From positions 124,001 to 188,000 of the forward strand of contig JAEHOE010000087.1 of assembly GCA_016858145.1 (NCBI GenBank): 64,000 nt of DNA. The letters are read 5' to 3'. Shown here one piece after another: positions 31,956 through 43,600 of this stretch; position 1 is the first letter of the stretch; each line of letters opens with the position of its first letter. Origin of the DNA: Edaphochlamys debaryana (taxonomy: Eukaryota > Chlorophyta > Chlorophyceae > Chlamydomonadales). The position numbers and the translations under genes were made by a program. The notes beneath the pieces were generated by a model. The model did no database searches. It was given only the letters and a program-made list of their open reading frames with translations, and had not been told where the DNA came from.

Positions 31956-34900
31956 TCACTGCGTCCCAACCCGCAGCGACAGAAGCGACGGCGGGGAGGG
32001 CCCCGGCAGCCTCTCCAGCTCCGCCTCCTCCTCGTCGCCCCAAGCCCCCCGCCCCCGCGCAGCCCCGCCCGCCCCACCCGCCTCGCCCGCTCCTGCACGG
32101 CTGCTGTGCCCCGATCCCCGCCTCGCCGCCGCACCCGCCGCCGCTCTCTCCACAGCCGTCACAGCTGCCCGCTCCAACATCCAGTCCGAAACTCCTCCGC
32201 TTCCTGCCTCAACAGCATTTTCTCCGCTCCATCGATTGTTGTCGCCCCCCTCCATGACAAGACCTGCCACGTCCACCACTTGTAGCCCCTCCTCCTGCTC
32301 CAGCCCCGCTGCCGCCTCCAGAGCCCCAGGCCCCCCCGGGCCCGGCCAGAGCCGCCGCCGAGAGCCGCACCGCCGCAGGCCCTCACCCGGGCCCACTCCG
32401 GGCCCGGCGGGGTCCGCGGCCCCTGGGCCCGGCACGGCGGGGACCGGGCCCGAGGCGGCCCTCAGTTGCGGGCCGCTGTCAGGCTGGCCCAAAGGTGAGG
32501 ACGCTCGGACCGGGATGAAGTCGGAGGGCTGGGCGTGAGACGACCCAATGCCGCTGGAATCAGGCCCAGGCCCAGGCCCACCCGGCCTGGCCAGCCTGCG
32601 GTACGGCGCCGTACCGTGCCCGGGCCCAGGCCCGGGCACGGGCGCGGGCGCCGGACCGGAGCTCACGCCGGAACCGGACTCAGATCCGGACCCGCCCCGC
32701 GCGGTCCGGTCCGAGCTGTCCGGCCCCGGACGCCGGACCGGAGCCGGAGCCGGGGAGCCCGTCCCGCTGCCGCCGACCCGGTGAGCCTTGTTCCACACTT
32801 CCGGGGCTACGGCGGATCCGGCATCCGAGACCGCTCCGGAGGCGGCCCTTCGCACCCCGGACGAGACAGCCCCCACGCCGGCCAGGGCCGATGCGCGGCG
32901 GAAGCGCGCGGCGGCGGGGCCGATGACGCTGCCGGCGCGCAGGCCGCCGCTGCCGCCGCCGCCACTGCCCGACGGGCCGCCGCCCAGGCCCCCCATGTCT
33001 GACATGAGGCTCATCATGGCGGCAAAGGGCGCAGCACGCAGGCGCTGGGACCGCTCCGACCGCCCCCGGGCCGAGACTGCTGCGCTCCCACTCGCAACCG
33101 ATCGCTCCACTGCCGCCGCCGCCGACGCCGTCGCCGCCGACGCCGTCGCCGCCGACGCCGCGCCGGCTGAGGTCATCGCCGCCGATGACAATGACAGCGA
33201 CGCCAGCAGCGCGGCGGGGGCGGCGCGGTCCGCGCCCGAGCCCGAGGCCGTCCTGGAGCCCCTGGCGCCCGCGCCTCGCTCCCTTAGAGCCCACACGGCC
33301 CGGTTGAGGCTGGATGCGTCGGGCAGGGCCATTCCGGGTTGCCCTGGGGTCACCCCCATCTCGACGCTGTTGCGCCCGCTCCGTCCGTTCTTGGAGCGCA
33401 TCGCGTTCGATCGCGTCCCGTCGAGAGAGTCACGCGTCTTGGCGAGGGATTGGGCCGCGGCTTCAAGAGCAGACGGGCCGGCGGCGGCAGGCGAGCCCTG
33501 GGCAGAGGCGGAGGCCGAGCCGGAGCCGGCGGCGGAGCCGGTTTTCGCGGCGGCGACGGCGGCGGCGTTACAATTCTTGGCGCCGAGCGTGAAGGTGACG
33601 GCGCGGCGGACCGGGCGCGTGTCTTTGCCCTTGGGCAGCCGCGCAGCCCTGCCGCTGCCGCCGCCGCCAGGCCCCTCGCCGCCGCCCGTAACGCTTGCGC
33701 CCGTACTCAGCAAGCCCGCCGACCCGTCGCCGCCGTCGCCGCAACTGCCCGCCTCCGACGGTCCCGTGCGGTTCCTGGCGCGGCTGTAGCTGGGGCCGGG
33801 GCCCACGGGAGGCTGGTCTCCGGACTCGGGTCCGGCCGGTCCGGTCTCCTCGTCGCCGCCGACACTAGCGGCTCGGCCCAGCCCCTGTGCCCTGCGGCCG
33901 CTCAGCTCGCCTAGGAGGCGGGACAGCGGTAGCCAGCGCCGCCCCGCGGGCTGCGGTGCGGGCTGTGACACCGCCGCCGGCGCCGCCTGCTGAGGATGCT
34001 GCTGCTGCTGCTCCTCCCGCTCCTGTTCCTCCTCCTCGACCGCCTCAAAGTTGGCGGGGGCTGTGCTGGAGTGGGCCAGTCGGCCGCTGGCGGCGTCGAC
34101 CGCACCGCTCCCGGCGGCCGCACCGGTGCTGCCCTGGAAATGGCCCTGGGAAGGCAGCGCAAAGGCCCAGGCGGCTCCAGCCGGATGCTCGCTGGGTGCG
34201 GTGGGCGCCGTCGGCCTCGGGGCGGGAGCGGCAGGGTCTGTTGGGGTCGAGGCACGGCCCAGCCCCACCGCGGACGTGCGGGCCGGCGGGGGCGCGGCGG
34301 GTGACGAGGGGCTGGGGAGGAAGGCGGTGCGGGGGAGGACCGGGGCCTGGCCCCGCCTTGGTGAGTCCAGACCGGGTGCCGAGGGTGCAGCCTGAGGGGG
34401 TTCGGGGAGCAAGGGTGGGGGTAGGGTCGTCAGCGTGGGCTGGGGCCGGCCTCCATGGGGATGGGATGCCTGGGGCGCTGCGCGCGAACAAACGAGGATG
34501 GCAAATCACGCAGGCGAGGTGCGGATGACAAAGCCTAGCTAGCCCCTCCGTGATGGCTCGTGGCTTTGTAGCACTATGGCATACACCTACCAGTTCGTCG
34601 TCGTCGTCAGCGAACGCAGCGGCGCCCTGGGTCAGCGCCGCACGCCGCTCCACCGGCCGTCTGCCGCCGATGCCGCCGCTTGCCGCTCCTAGCGGCGTGC
34701 TCCTGACAGCAGCCACCTCCTCTGCCGCCGCCACCGCCGCCGCCGTGCCGCTGCCGCTGCCAGCACTGGTCAGTCCCGTGCTGGGGGTGTAGGCAGAGGC
34801 AAGGCTGGGTGCACCAATCAAACGTGGAGCTAAGGGCGAGGAGAGGTTGCGAGTGCGGCGCGCGTCCGAGCTTGCGTGGCGGCTGCTCGGCGAGGGTATC

Positions 34901-36314
34901 TGCGCCGTCGCTTCAGTCGTGGCGTCAATGATGTCGATCGCGCCGCCGGCAGTAGTGCCGGCGGGTGTGCCGGCGGAGCCCCGACGCAGCGGCGAGGCCA
35001 GCACCCACAGCGGCGTGCTCTGGGCTTGCACAGAGGAGTTCGACGTCGGGCCGGCGGAAGCGCCCAGGAGCGGCCCTGAGGCCGCCGCCGCCGCCGCACC
35101 GCCGCCGCCGCCATCACCGCCGTCACCGTTGCTGTTGCGTTCCGCCGCGTAGGGGTGGTCTGCCATGGGATGTGCGCCGCCGAAGCCGCTGACTGGCGGC
35201 GCGCCCGGCCCATGTATGAACGCGGCCGCCTGCTGTGCGCTACGGTCCCGCGATGCACCACGCCTAGTGGACAGACTGCCGCCGCCGCTGTTGCTGCCCC
35301 CCGTAGCGTTAGCGGCGGCCTCATCAGCGGCGGCCTCGGCTTGCAGCGACTGGCGGCGGCTGCTGGGTCCGTTTCCAGCGCTGCCGATAGAATACCGCGG
35401 GGTCCGGGGCTTAGGCGCAGGCCAGGCGAACAGCTGCACGCCGTCTGCTGCCGACGTCGCGCCGGCGGCTTCGGACGGAGACGTCGGCGGTGCCTCTGCC
35501 GCCGCCACCAACGTTGTTGCTGTGGGGCCCGCCGCTGATGCCCCCGGAGACAGCCTCGGGGGGCGGGAGGGCGCGGGCGAGGCGGCCGGGCTTCCCCGCG
35601 TGGGGACTGCGGCATCCAAGGCATCCTCATCGGCGTTAGGGTCCCGTTTCATCAGTGCTGGCGAAGCGGCGTGGTCGGGTGTGGAGGCCCAGCTAGAGCT
35701 CCGCGGGTGACGTGCGCCGCTGCCTCGGTCCCTGGGAGAAGGGGCGGCCTCGGAGCCCGTGCCGGACGGCGCTACGTCCCCACGGCCGCCCAGGCTGCCT
35801 CGTGGAGCGGCGCTGTCCTGACTTGGCCGCAAGGAGGAAACGGAGAGGGGGGGGCGACCGGGACCCGGGGCGCCCTGTCGAGTTTGGTGAAGCGGGGGCG
35901 GGGGTGGGGGGGGATGAGAACGGCGCGGGGCGGGGGTTGGAGGCAGGAGGGCGGCTCCGGTACCACAAGCAAGCCGTCCCCGGGGCGGCAGACGGGCGGC
36001 ATGCTGCTACTTTGCTCCCAATGTCACACCTCGGCCTCTACGCATTGTGCCTCGCTTGATTGCCCAACACGCGCCGCCGCCGCCTTACTAGCAGAACACC
36101 CGTCGGCGTCCTCTGGGTCCCCTACGCAACACCTCCGATCGAATCCCACTCACCATTGCACCCGGGATCTCCCCTTTCGTCACGACGCCGCTGCCGTACA
36201 CGCCGCCGTCTGCCTCTGCCTCCTCATCTGGCAGGGGCGCCGCTGCGGCGGCGGGCGCTCCTGCGGCAGCGGCTTCGTCCACGTGAATGACCTTGCCCCG
36301 GCTTGGGAGCAGAG
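31956..36314 (-). CDS. Long disordered protein A, paralogue of gene B; 5' end not found
   Basis: Three exons are supported (minus): 36314-36154, 35817-34591 and 34391-31956, about 1270 residues, with phases that match. The first one starts in mid-codon, so at least one upstream exon is missing. The product is rich in Ala, Gly, Ser, Pro and Arg with no recognisable fold. Short ordered islands stand out: GKVIHVDEA near the start, GRRWLPLSRLLGELSGRRA, RRAVTFTLGAKN, RSERSQRLRAAPFAAMMSL, EVWNKAHRVGG and QPSDFIPVRASSPL. Three of these recur in gene B in the same order. I see no signal peptide, membrane segment or catalytic domain. Function is unknown; it may be a lineage-specific scaffold or signalling protein. 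The opposite-strand ORFs over this region are GC-rich shadows. Confidence 0.6.
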
Positions 36315-37686
36315 CTGCGGCAAGAGGTGGTTCAGGGCAAATCGTCCATGGAAAGGTAGTGAGCCGTACGGTGAGACGCACCCGTCAGCAGGGCTAGAGT
36401 CTAGCAGCGACGGACGTAAGTACGACCCACAAGAGGGCATGCAGGCAAGTAGTCCCGATGTGGGTCGGCATGCAAGGGTCCCGATGTGGGTCGGCATGTG
36501 GGTCAGGACGGGCAAGCACCGGTACGCTGCGGGCGGCGGCAGGAGCATGCAAGTGCGCACATGGGCGCGTGCCCACCTGCCAAAGCTGTGCGCAGGGAGC
36601 GTAGCGCCCCAAGTGCTGACCGCTTCTGCGTCGGTAGATGGAGGCATGGGGGGGCATTGTTTGGTTGCAGGATTGGAACGGGGGACGCGCCCTGCTGTCC
36701 CGAGACCTAAGCCCCCGGCAGGCCCCGGCGCGTTGACCGATGGACGGCAGGGCAGGGGAAGTATGCTCCCTCTCTTTCCCAACCGTCCGGGCAGGCTAAC
36801 GTCGTGCTACGATCAGCGCCCCACAGCCTGTGCGCCGGGGACAGCATCCTTGGAGGGAGGACTGTGACCAAATGCCTCATTAGTCAGGCGCCTCTTCCGT
36901 GGCCACACCTTCTTGGATTGCCCTGGCACCTCTTGACCGCCATCAGCGCCGGCATGGCTCCACGCTGTTGCAGCGGGCATTTGCTCCGGCAGCTGCGGAG
37001 GCGCAGGGGACATGGCACGGAATCCTGTGCATCCAGGGGTCCCCGGGAAACAGAAACGGACAAGCAAGCAACCCTGTCTACTCATGGAGTTTGCGCCATA
37101 CTTCTCCCTAAGTTGTCCTCGGTCAAGGAGAACGACCGCGGGCTCTTCCAGTCGCAACAGTCACGAGTTCGCGGACCCCTGTGGCTTCTTCAAGGGCGCC
37201 GTCCAGACGCACCAGTTCAAGGGATTCGTCCTTGGGGAGTCGATCTTATCATTCACAACTTCCTCGCGATGGCTGGCTGGGCTCTCTGGAGAGTCAGGTG
37301 CGTCGACCAGACCGGCGCTGAGCTTGCGCCGCGCAGAACATCAAGGGCGCCAAGGACTGAAACTTAACGCCAGCTTCATGCTGGAGGCGCCATCACCCGC
37401 GTAACCAGTAGTGGCGACGACGCACTAGATGGCGAGTAAGAGTTCAGGCGGCAAACCTGGCGCAAAGCTGTGTAACAGAAACGATGAAGACTTTCATGTG
37501 AAGTGTAGGCTACAAAGGCCAGGGCAAACATCGTTGATGACGGTGCGCACACATCGCGCGAACTTGCTCGGCCATCCACGAACGAGTGCCACCGCCGCCG
37601 CCGCAAGCCTAAGTTACGCAGCGGACACGAAGCCGCCCTCTCCTGCCCGGTTATTTCACGTGCGTCCTCACGGGGTGCGTGCTCCC
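36315..37686. other. Region between gene A and the plastid-like gene; missing 5' exons of A expected here
   Basis: The 5' end of gene A should lie here or in a longer intron, but no exon with the required phase is convincing. A 26-bp unit containing CCCGATGTGGGTCGGCATG is repeated around 36453-36502. Between about 36890 and 37400 a plus-strand stretch reads for tens of residues in shifting frames (KENDRGLFQSQQ, ADPCGFFKGAVQTHQFKGF), suggesting a broken coding sequence or TE remnant that I cannot name. Confidence 0.4.
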
Positions 37687-40600
37687 TCACAGCCCCTGAT
37701 AGTCCCCCTCCCTCAGCCCCGCCCGCGCCCCCTCCCGCCCCCTCCCGCCCCCGAGCACCACCACCTCCTCGCTCACCCCGCCCTCCCCCGGCGCCAGGCC
37801 CCCACCGCCCCCGCCCCCCACGCCTGCCACCGCCTCGCCTGCCGTGCGACCCACGCTTCCCCCCGCCTGAGCGGCCTCCACCGCGGCCCCCGCCTCCGTG
37901 CCAAGCTCGCAGAAGTCCTCGGGGCGGAGCGGCGCGCCCCCCGTCACCCCCGTGAAGTCGCGGGGCCCGGGCGGCGTTTTCGTGTCGTCCGCGGTGCCGT
38001 ACGGCTCGGATCCAGGCTGGTCGTACAGCGCCCGCATGGCGTTGACCACGCGCTGACCGCTGGCGTGGGGGCCGTCGCCCGTGACTGCATGCCGGGCCGT
38101 GAGGAGGGGGGGTTAGGGAGGGAGGGGGGACGGGAGGGCACGAGGTTTCGGTATTTGATACAGCCGGCATGAACAGGGGCAAATCCTTAGGGCATACCTC
38201 TGGTCCTCCCTTGAGGCGTCAAAAGGGAAACGAGGCTCCGCGCACCCCGCCCCCGCCCATCCTGCAATCCGCGATCCGCCCAGGCCCCTTCCGTAATCCG
38301 TGCGCTGCCCTCGGCGCCCCGCCGCAGCCCCAGCAGCCCGCTCGAGCCTCCAATGCATCCCATCCGACTCCGTTGGAAGACCTGCGCACTCCACGAACTG
38401 ACCCACCCATCTGCTCGGCCTGCACGGCCCGCGGCGCCGCCTCGTCCTCCGCCACCAGGGTGCCCGGACCCGTGGTCACGTCGGGGCCCCCCAGGCCGTA
38501 CTCGGTGGGCTGGGGTGGGGGGTGGGGGTGGGGGTTGGGAGTGGGGGGGCGGGGGTATGTGATGATGGGGGCACACAGCGACAGAGGACAGAGCATGACT
38601 GGTTAGGGTTAAAACCCTCTAAACCCTCTCAACCTGCCTCCTCACAACAACACAACACAACACAACACAACAACAACAACACAACACCGCGTGCCCTGCC
38701 TGCCCGCAGCTCACCTCAACCCTCTGCCCATTGCCCATGCAAGCCGCAAGTTTTACCCCAGCCCATTACCGCACTCGCCAAGAGGCGGAGTGCCCGGAGG
38801 TAGCTCGCATCCGGGAGGCCATGTCCTCGGCCCTTGCAGCGCTTATCGACAGGCTCATCGGAATCGAGCCTGGAGCTATCAAGGACTCGCTCCTTTGCGT
38901 CATCAACGGGCTGGGCGCCCTGGCCACTTCGGAGCTGGAGCAGGCGGCTCGGCGGGATGTGGCTATCCGGAGCGACGTCTTCAGCATCACCCGGGGGCTC
39001 TCTGACCTGGGCAATCGCGTCGACGGAGTCATTGCGGAGCTCGCTGTCCTGGAGGACCGCGCAGTTCAGCGGAGCGCGGCGCTCTCGGACACCATCAACA
39101 CCAACACGACCGAACAGTCACACCAAATTGCCGCCGTCAACATTAAGACCAACACCATTGCCAACAACGTCAAGCGGATGCAGGAGAGCGTGGGCCAGGC
39201 GGAGCGGCTTCTCGCGGTGCTCGCGGAGAACACCCCCATGGAGGACCGCGGACGGCTGCTGCTGAGGGCGGTCCCCGACCAGCTAGCCGACCGCCTCCGC
39301 TCGGGGGACCTGTCTGGACTAGGGCCTTCGGACGGGGCAGCACTAAGTGCGTCGGTGCAGCGGAGCTGGAAGGGGGAGGGGGGCTGGAATGTCGTGCTGG
39401 GGGTGACGCCCCGCCAGCGGGCTTCGGTGCTGAGGGTGGCTAAGGAGGTGCGCGCGGCGACGGGGGTGATAGTCGCGCCCTACCTCACCGCCCTCGGACG
39501 GGCAATGCGGAAGGAGCGGCAGGGTATCTTCGAAGTCCTGCGTGCCAAGCGGCTGCAGCCCCAGTGGTGCAAGGGGGCGGACATAAGGTTCTTTGAGGGT
39601 GAGGGCTGGATGAAGTACGGGTTCTGACGGGGGTGCGGTAGGGTGTCCGTGTAACAGGGCCAACTGCGGTCTATGGCCTGGATAGCCAGGCGGGGACAAG
39701 CCCCAGGGTGGCGACCCCCTAGCAGTGGTTCAACGACCTACAGTTGGCTGTTGCTAGGGTGGTGCTGGTATGGGAGGGCCATACCCGGTAGGTGGTGCTA
39801 CACGCTTAACCTCTCTCAGCCTCGGCTCGGAGCTGGTTGGCTCGCCCCTTCAGGGGCAAGACAGGGCTTTTGGGGTCTGAGGCACCCCCCGGCCCTTAGT
39901 TTAATTCGCCCTAACAGAGAGAGAACGGGACGAGACGGGGCAGAGAAATTAGAAGTCCCGGCCGTATGAATAGGCACTGGACGGCAGCGCTGGCGTAGCA
40001 CTAGGGGTTGTCTAAAAGGTAGGTGCGATTTCCCCAAAGTGTGAACGATGCGCCGATTCGGTCCTGCGCCGCGTGCCGCTGGCTTGCGCTGAACTGTAAG
40101 CAGCCGTTCTTACGCATTATCCCATCGCCTTACTTCTTTTGTGAGTGCAGCACGTTGCATGGCCGCATGTCCCCTGGCATGTCTCGCGCCAACACGCGAG
40201 AATCGCCGAGAACGCTGAAGCTCCAAGTAATAGCAAAGCGCAATAGCTGCATAACGTGCTCTCACGCCCGTGCCACGCCGTGGTACGCCCACGCGACACA
40301 TCCAACCCGAGAACGCAACGGAGACGTGACGCCGTGGCCGGAGAAGCCTGGCGGAGTCTAAAGTAATTTGATGATAACGTAGTTATGTGTTTCCGGCAAG
40401 GTATAGAGCGAAAGTTGAGCGCGCGACGCATCGGATGCGGGGACAAAAGCAGGCTGCACCTAGCGATACACCGCAAGCGTGGATTCTACCACCATGAATA
40501 TCCGCAAGTGGAGCCGCTAAAGAAGCTCGACGGGGGTAGCTGGCAGCAGCTGTGCAGGGGGTGTCGCTCGGTGCCCAACCACTTCGTTGCCCACCTCCCC

Positions 40601-43600
40601 GGGCTGCCCCGATGATGGACTGCAATAGCAACATGACTCCTGCAGTGGGCCCCTCTCGGCCTCTCGCCTTGCTTCCTCAGTACGCCTGCAGGACTGCAAC
40701 CATTTTCCCCCCGCCCACACACACAGCCTTCCCACCCCATCACGCCGCGTGACATACAGGGCTGAGGGCACGCTAATAGCGTCTCACACGGCCGTTTTTT
40801 TTTCGGGGGGCGAGCCCGCCTCGCTGCGCAGCAGGACGTTCCTATTGTAACATCGCATCCTCCTCCCTCCACGTCCGACCTTTGCTTCGTCAAGTCTCCA
40901 ATACCCCCCTCCACCCTCCACCCCTCTAACCCGACTTCAGGAAAGTGAGTACAGTGTAGTGCGCATGCCGAGAACCCGCCCACCCACCCCGGTAGCGGCG
41001 CCGCCGTAGCTGAGGCCGAAGCCGGTGACGTGGCGGGGGTCGGCGCCCCGGGGGGGCTCGGGCACCTCCCCGTGGCGGCGGGGGCCTGGAGGCGCCGGCA
41101 GGGAGGGCAGGGGGGCGCACCGGGGGGCAGCAGAGGGGGCGGCAGAGGGCCTCAACAAGGGCCAAGAGGCAGGACTTCCAAGGATGCGATGGTTACAGTA
41201 GGAACCGCCTCCGAGCACCAGCTGAGAGGGGTCCAAGGATCAGGGGCAAAAAACCAGGGGGCCGTGCCCCACCCCCCATCCCCTCCGTCGTTCTCAGCCG
41301 CACCCCTTGCAAGTGGCTCAGCCCCCGGCCCCCCCACGGCCCAACCCCGGCCCCTATCTACCGACGGACGGGTTGAGCCGGGCCGCAGGCTGACCCGGCG
41401 CCAGGGTGGGGCCCCCCGCCAGGGAGTCCTGACCCGCCGCCCCCATGGATTGGTCCACCTGCGGGGGGTGGGGGGTGGGGGGTGGGGGGTGGGGGGTGGG
41501 GGGTGGGGGGTGGTGCATGGAGCCAGGGACAAAGGTGATCAGGGGCAGGCCGGGTGAAGGCGTGGGGTCAGGGGGCGCAAGGCGGGGTGGAGGCTACCCC
41601 CGCCGATTGGGTCCCAGGGCGGAGGGGGGGTGAAGGGAGACGAGGCGCGGGGCCACCCAATACCAACACGCCTAACACCTGCACACCTCCGCAAGCCCCG
41701 CCCCCATCCATCCCCACCTCTTCCCGCCCCTCCATACCCCTCCCCCCCCCCCCCCCCCCCCACCTCCAGCTTCCCCACGAAGGCGCTGCCCTGCTCGCTG
41801 CGCTGGGGCACCTCCACGTCAGCCTCCCGCCTGGGCGGGGGCAAGGTATGTATGTAGGGGGCGGGGTCACAGGTCAGCAGGCAGGAGAGCAAGGCGGGAA
41901 CGGAGGCTCGGGGCGGCTTAGGGACAGGGGGACTGAGCGGCACAGGAGCAGCGAAGCAACGCAAGCCGCAGGCTGCAAGCCGCTCTCGCTCTGCCCCAGA
42001 GGCAGGCTGCAGGCAGGCTACCTCCCTCACTCACCCAGCGCCCGAGTGCACCTCCATTTGGGGCAGCGGCGGGCGTCGGCTATGCGCGTTCGCGGGGAGC
42101 TCCCTCGTGAGCTTCCTGCTGCGGCTGCTGGTGCTGCTCGCTCCTACTACAGTGTCCGTTGCTTGAGGTGATGATATTTGGTGGCTTGGTGCTGTCGGTG
42201 CTCAATAGCGGCGATGTGTGTGCCGTGAGCCCCGATTGTGGAGTGAAGAGTGCCAAGAGTGTTGTGCAGAGCGACGACATGCCGCGAGCCCGAGTTCGGG
42301 GTGACGCGGGGCTCGCCGACTGCACCCCGTCATCGCCGGCCAGGTGCCCCACCCGCCCCACGACCCCAACCCGCCGCCACCACGCAACCGCGACCCAGCC
42401 GTTCTTGGCACAATGCTGCTGTCTGCTTTTCACTCTTGCTGACTTGATTGCTCTTGGTAAGAAGGCAACGGGTATTGGCCGGCTTGGAGGGAGGGAGGGG
42501 GCAGCCGTGCCCTGGGCGGGGCGTGTGCCACGGGAGCGAGGGCCTACCCCCACCCCCACCCCCACGCCCAAACCGCCACCCAAGTAAGGGCCTAGCACTT
42601 GCAGCAGCGTGACCTACATCTAGCAAGGCCCTCGTCTCCTATCTGATGCTGCTTGTCAAGGGCCGGTTATGCCGACCCTAAGGATCCAACGATATCAAGA
42701 AAGCATGGAGCATGTTACCCACCAACACGGCCTGCCTCTCGCTATGCCCAGTCGCACGTTTCGGAACCCCGCCTTCCCTCTTCGCCCGCCGTATCTCTCC
42801 CCCTCCTCCCCAGTCCCCACCACCCCCACGCCACGCCCCACAGTACCTCCGCCTCGTTACTGCTCCTCGCCCCGCCCTCGGCCCCCGCCCGCCCCTCGCC
42901 CGGCCGGCCCCGTCCCCCCGGGCTGCTCCTCCTGGACCCCGTCTCCTGGCGCCGCCGCGCCCTCCCCCATCTCTTCCAGATCCAGATCCAGCGTGGATCC
43001 AGCAGCGATCTCGTCAATGGCCGCCAGCGCCTCCTCGACTTCCCCGATGACGTCACCGTCCGTGGCAGCTCCGGCGATGGTGGGCGCCGCCTCCTGCGGT
43101 CGGTTGGGTCCAAGCCAAGCAAGGCAAGTGAGTGGAGCGAAGCCAGGGCAGTTGGCAGTTGGCAGTTGGTTGCACGTGCGTGTGGAGTGCCACGTGGGTC
43201 CAAGCCAGGTGGCGGCGAGGGTGGCACGTGGTCCAGGGGGCGTGCAGGGAGCGAGGGAGGGTGCATGCTGAGGGTGCACATAGCGCTCAGTGACAAGCAG
43301 GCCCCAGCAGCGAGCTCCAGTGCAGCCTCGCTTCAGCCCTTCCTCCCTGCACGCCCATGCATGCATGCACGACCCTGGTGCCGCCCACTCGCCTCGAGGA
43401 GCCGCGCGCCCCAGCCAGCCCCTCTCTCCCCAGCGCTATGTCCCTGCATGCATGCAGACCCCTCACGCCCCCCACACCAGCGTCTGCAGAACCTCCCGCC
43501 CCTCCTGTGCAGTGCGCACCACTCGCCTCCAGGGGCCGCCTCAGCTCCCCCAGCTCCCCCTTGATCTCCACAATGCGAGCCCTCTCGCGCTGCACCTGCA

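Noticed and set aside
32535..36867. Plus-strand ORFs of 100-400 codons over gene A, and similar ones over gene B
   Set aside because: High GC makes antisense frames open. They lack conserved islands, whereas the minus frames contain motifs shared by the two paralogues and proper splice sites.
38602..38635. Interstitial telomere sequence (GGTTAGGGTTAAAACCCTCTAAACCC)
   Set aside because: Too short and imperfect, with only one to two degenerate units in opposite directions.
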